Shown here: in pieces, positions 63,947 to 64,000 of the stretch
Layout of the letters: the number at the start of each line of letters is the position of its first letter
Numbering within the stretch: position 1 is the first letter of the stretch
DNA from: Paracoccus aerius
GTDB taxonomy: Bacteria; Pseudomonadota; Alphaproteobacteria; Rhodobacterales; Rhodobacteraceae
Assembly: GCF_014656455.1 (NCBI RefSeq)
Contig: NZ_BNCL01000001.1
Span: 282,690-346,689 of the forward strand
Reading direction: 5' to 3'
Length of the DNA: 64,000 nucleotides
Translations under genes and position numbers: made by a program
Notes under the pieces: generated by a model
What the model saw: only the letters and a program-made list of their open reading frames with translations
The model's database searches: none
Told to the model about the DNA's origin: nothing

Positions 63947-64000
63947 TCAGCTTGACGGTCTTAAGTTCCAGGGCAGCAGATCGTCGAGCCGGCTTTGCGG
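63947..64000 (-). CDS. Possible 3' end of an IS66-type transposase, cut by the window edge
   Basis: On the minus strand the frame ends SRLDDLLPWNLRPSS before TGA, similar to the last residues of IS66-family transposases (NRIDELLPWNF). Only 18 codons are visible, so this is a guess to test with the neighbouring sequence. Confidence 0.4.
   Translation of the reverse strand, partial: PQSRLDDLLPWNLRPSS

Larger units (their letters stand above)
40271..64000. mobile_element. Prophage or prophage remnant (left part), integrated at tRNA-Ser
   Basis: Gene style changes at the tRNA end: many small overlapping genes, lower GC in places, and a minus-strand tail/lysis block with tape measure, gpU, gpX, gpD, fibres, endolysin and holin. 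This resembles a P2/Mu-like contractile-tail phage. No integrase, terminase or capsid gene is in view, so the other end lies past the window. I found no second copy of the tRNA 3' end here. Confidence 0.85.

Noticed and set aside
40271..64000. CRISPR array or known anti-phage system in the prophage
   Set aside because: No regularly spaced repeats and no recognisable restriction, Abi or retron genes were seen.
63707..64000. Second copy of the tRNA-Ser 3' end (attR)
   Set aside because: I looked for the GTTCGAATCCCACCTGCTCC string near the right edge and did not find it; the prophage continues past the window.

Overview
The window looks like a high-GC alphaproteobacterium of the Rhodobacteraceae, most likely Paracoccus or a close relative. 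This is inferred from gene content and style, not from a database search. The pointers are a B12-dependent class II ribonucleotide reductase, ornithine-lipid genes (olsB/olsA), a ChpT-type phosphotransferase, HisG/HisZ instead of long HisG, an Entner-Doudoroff zwf-pgl-pgi operon facing edd, and a VPLPA-CTERM exported protein.

Positions 1-40270 are dense core chromosome. In order they hold an N-formylglutamate amidohydrolase-like gene, nrdJ, olsB-olsA, a DUF3553 gene, chpT, proA, two identical tRNA-Asp genes, anmK, tyrS, a SPOR-domain gene and a five-gene nucleoside salvage operon (cdd-deoA-deoB-add-upp, every junction a 4-base overlap). Then come maeB, prpE (with TTTGCAAA motifs upstream), aroA, an AlkD-like gene, moaA, ispG, a thiamine diphosphokinase gene, purA, ftsY, hisS-hisZ-hisG, slyX, zwf-pgl-pgi, an orphan PIN gene, an RlmI-like methyltransferase gene, edd and tRNA-Ser. 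The promoters of zwf and edd share an exact 12-base LacI-type operator in opposite orientation. In edd it lies inside the 17-base spacer of a near-consensus promoter, so one unseen repressor probably controls both arms of glucose catabolism.

From the 3' end of tRNA-Ser (40270) to the right edge the DNA is a prophage or prophage remnant whose other end lies outside the window. Its left part (40.3-48.2 kb) is a mosaic. It holds a two-gene unknown cassette, several small helix-turn-helix proteins, a 1.1-kb stretch with six successive intrinsic terminators, a broken nuclease gene, an IS110-family fragment, an AT-rich ATP-grasp gene and a DnaA-domain-IV-like protein. No integrase or recognisable CI-type repressor is visible.

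From 48.4 to 62.5 kb, all on the minus strand except one inserted plus-strand gene, lies a P2/Mu-like tail and lysis module. In transcription order it encodes tape measure, gpU, gpX, gpD, several fibre or spike proteins, a cassette of very small membrane proteins, a GH108 endolysin and a holin candidate. A VPLPA-CTERM exported protein is encoded on the opposite strand between tail-spike and lysis genes.

At the right edge an 838-bp IS5-family element splits a phage membrane-protein gene, with a CTAG target duplication. Removing the element restores a 172-residue frame exactly. The transposase itself appears damaged by a one-base deletion.
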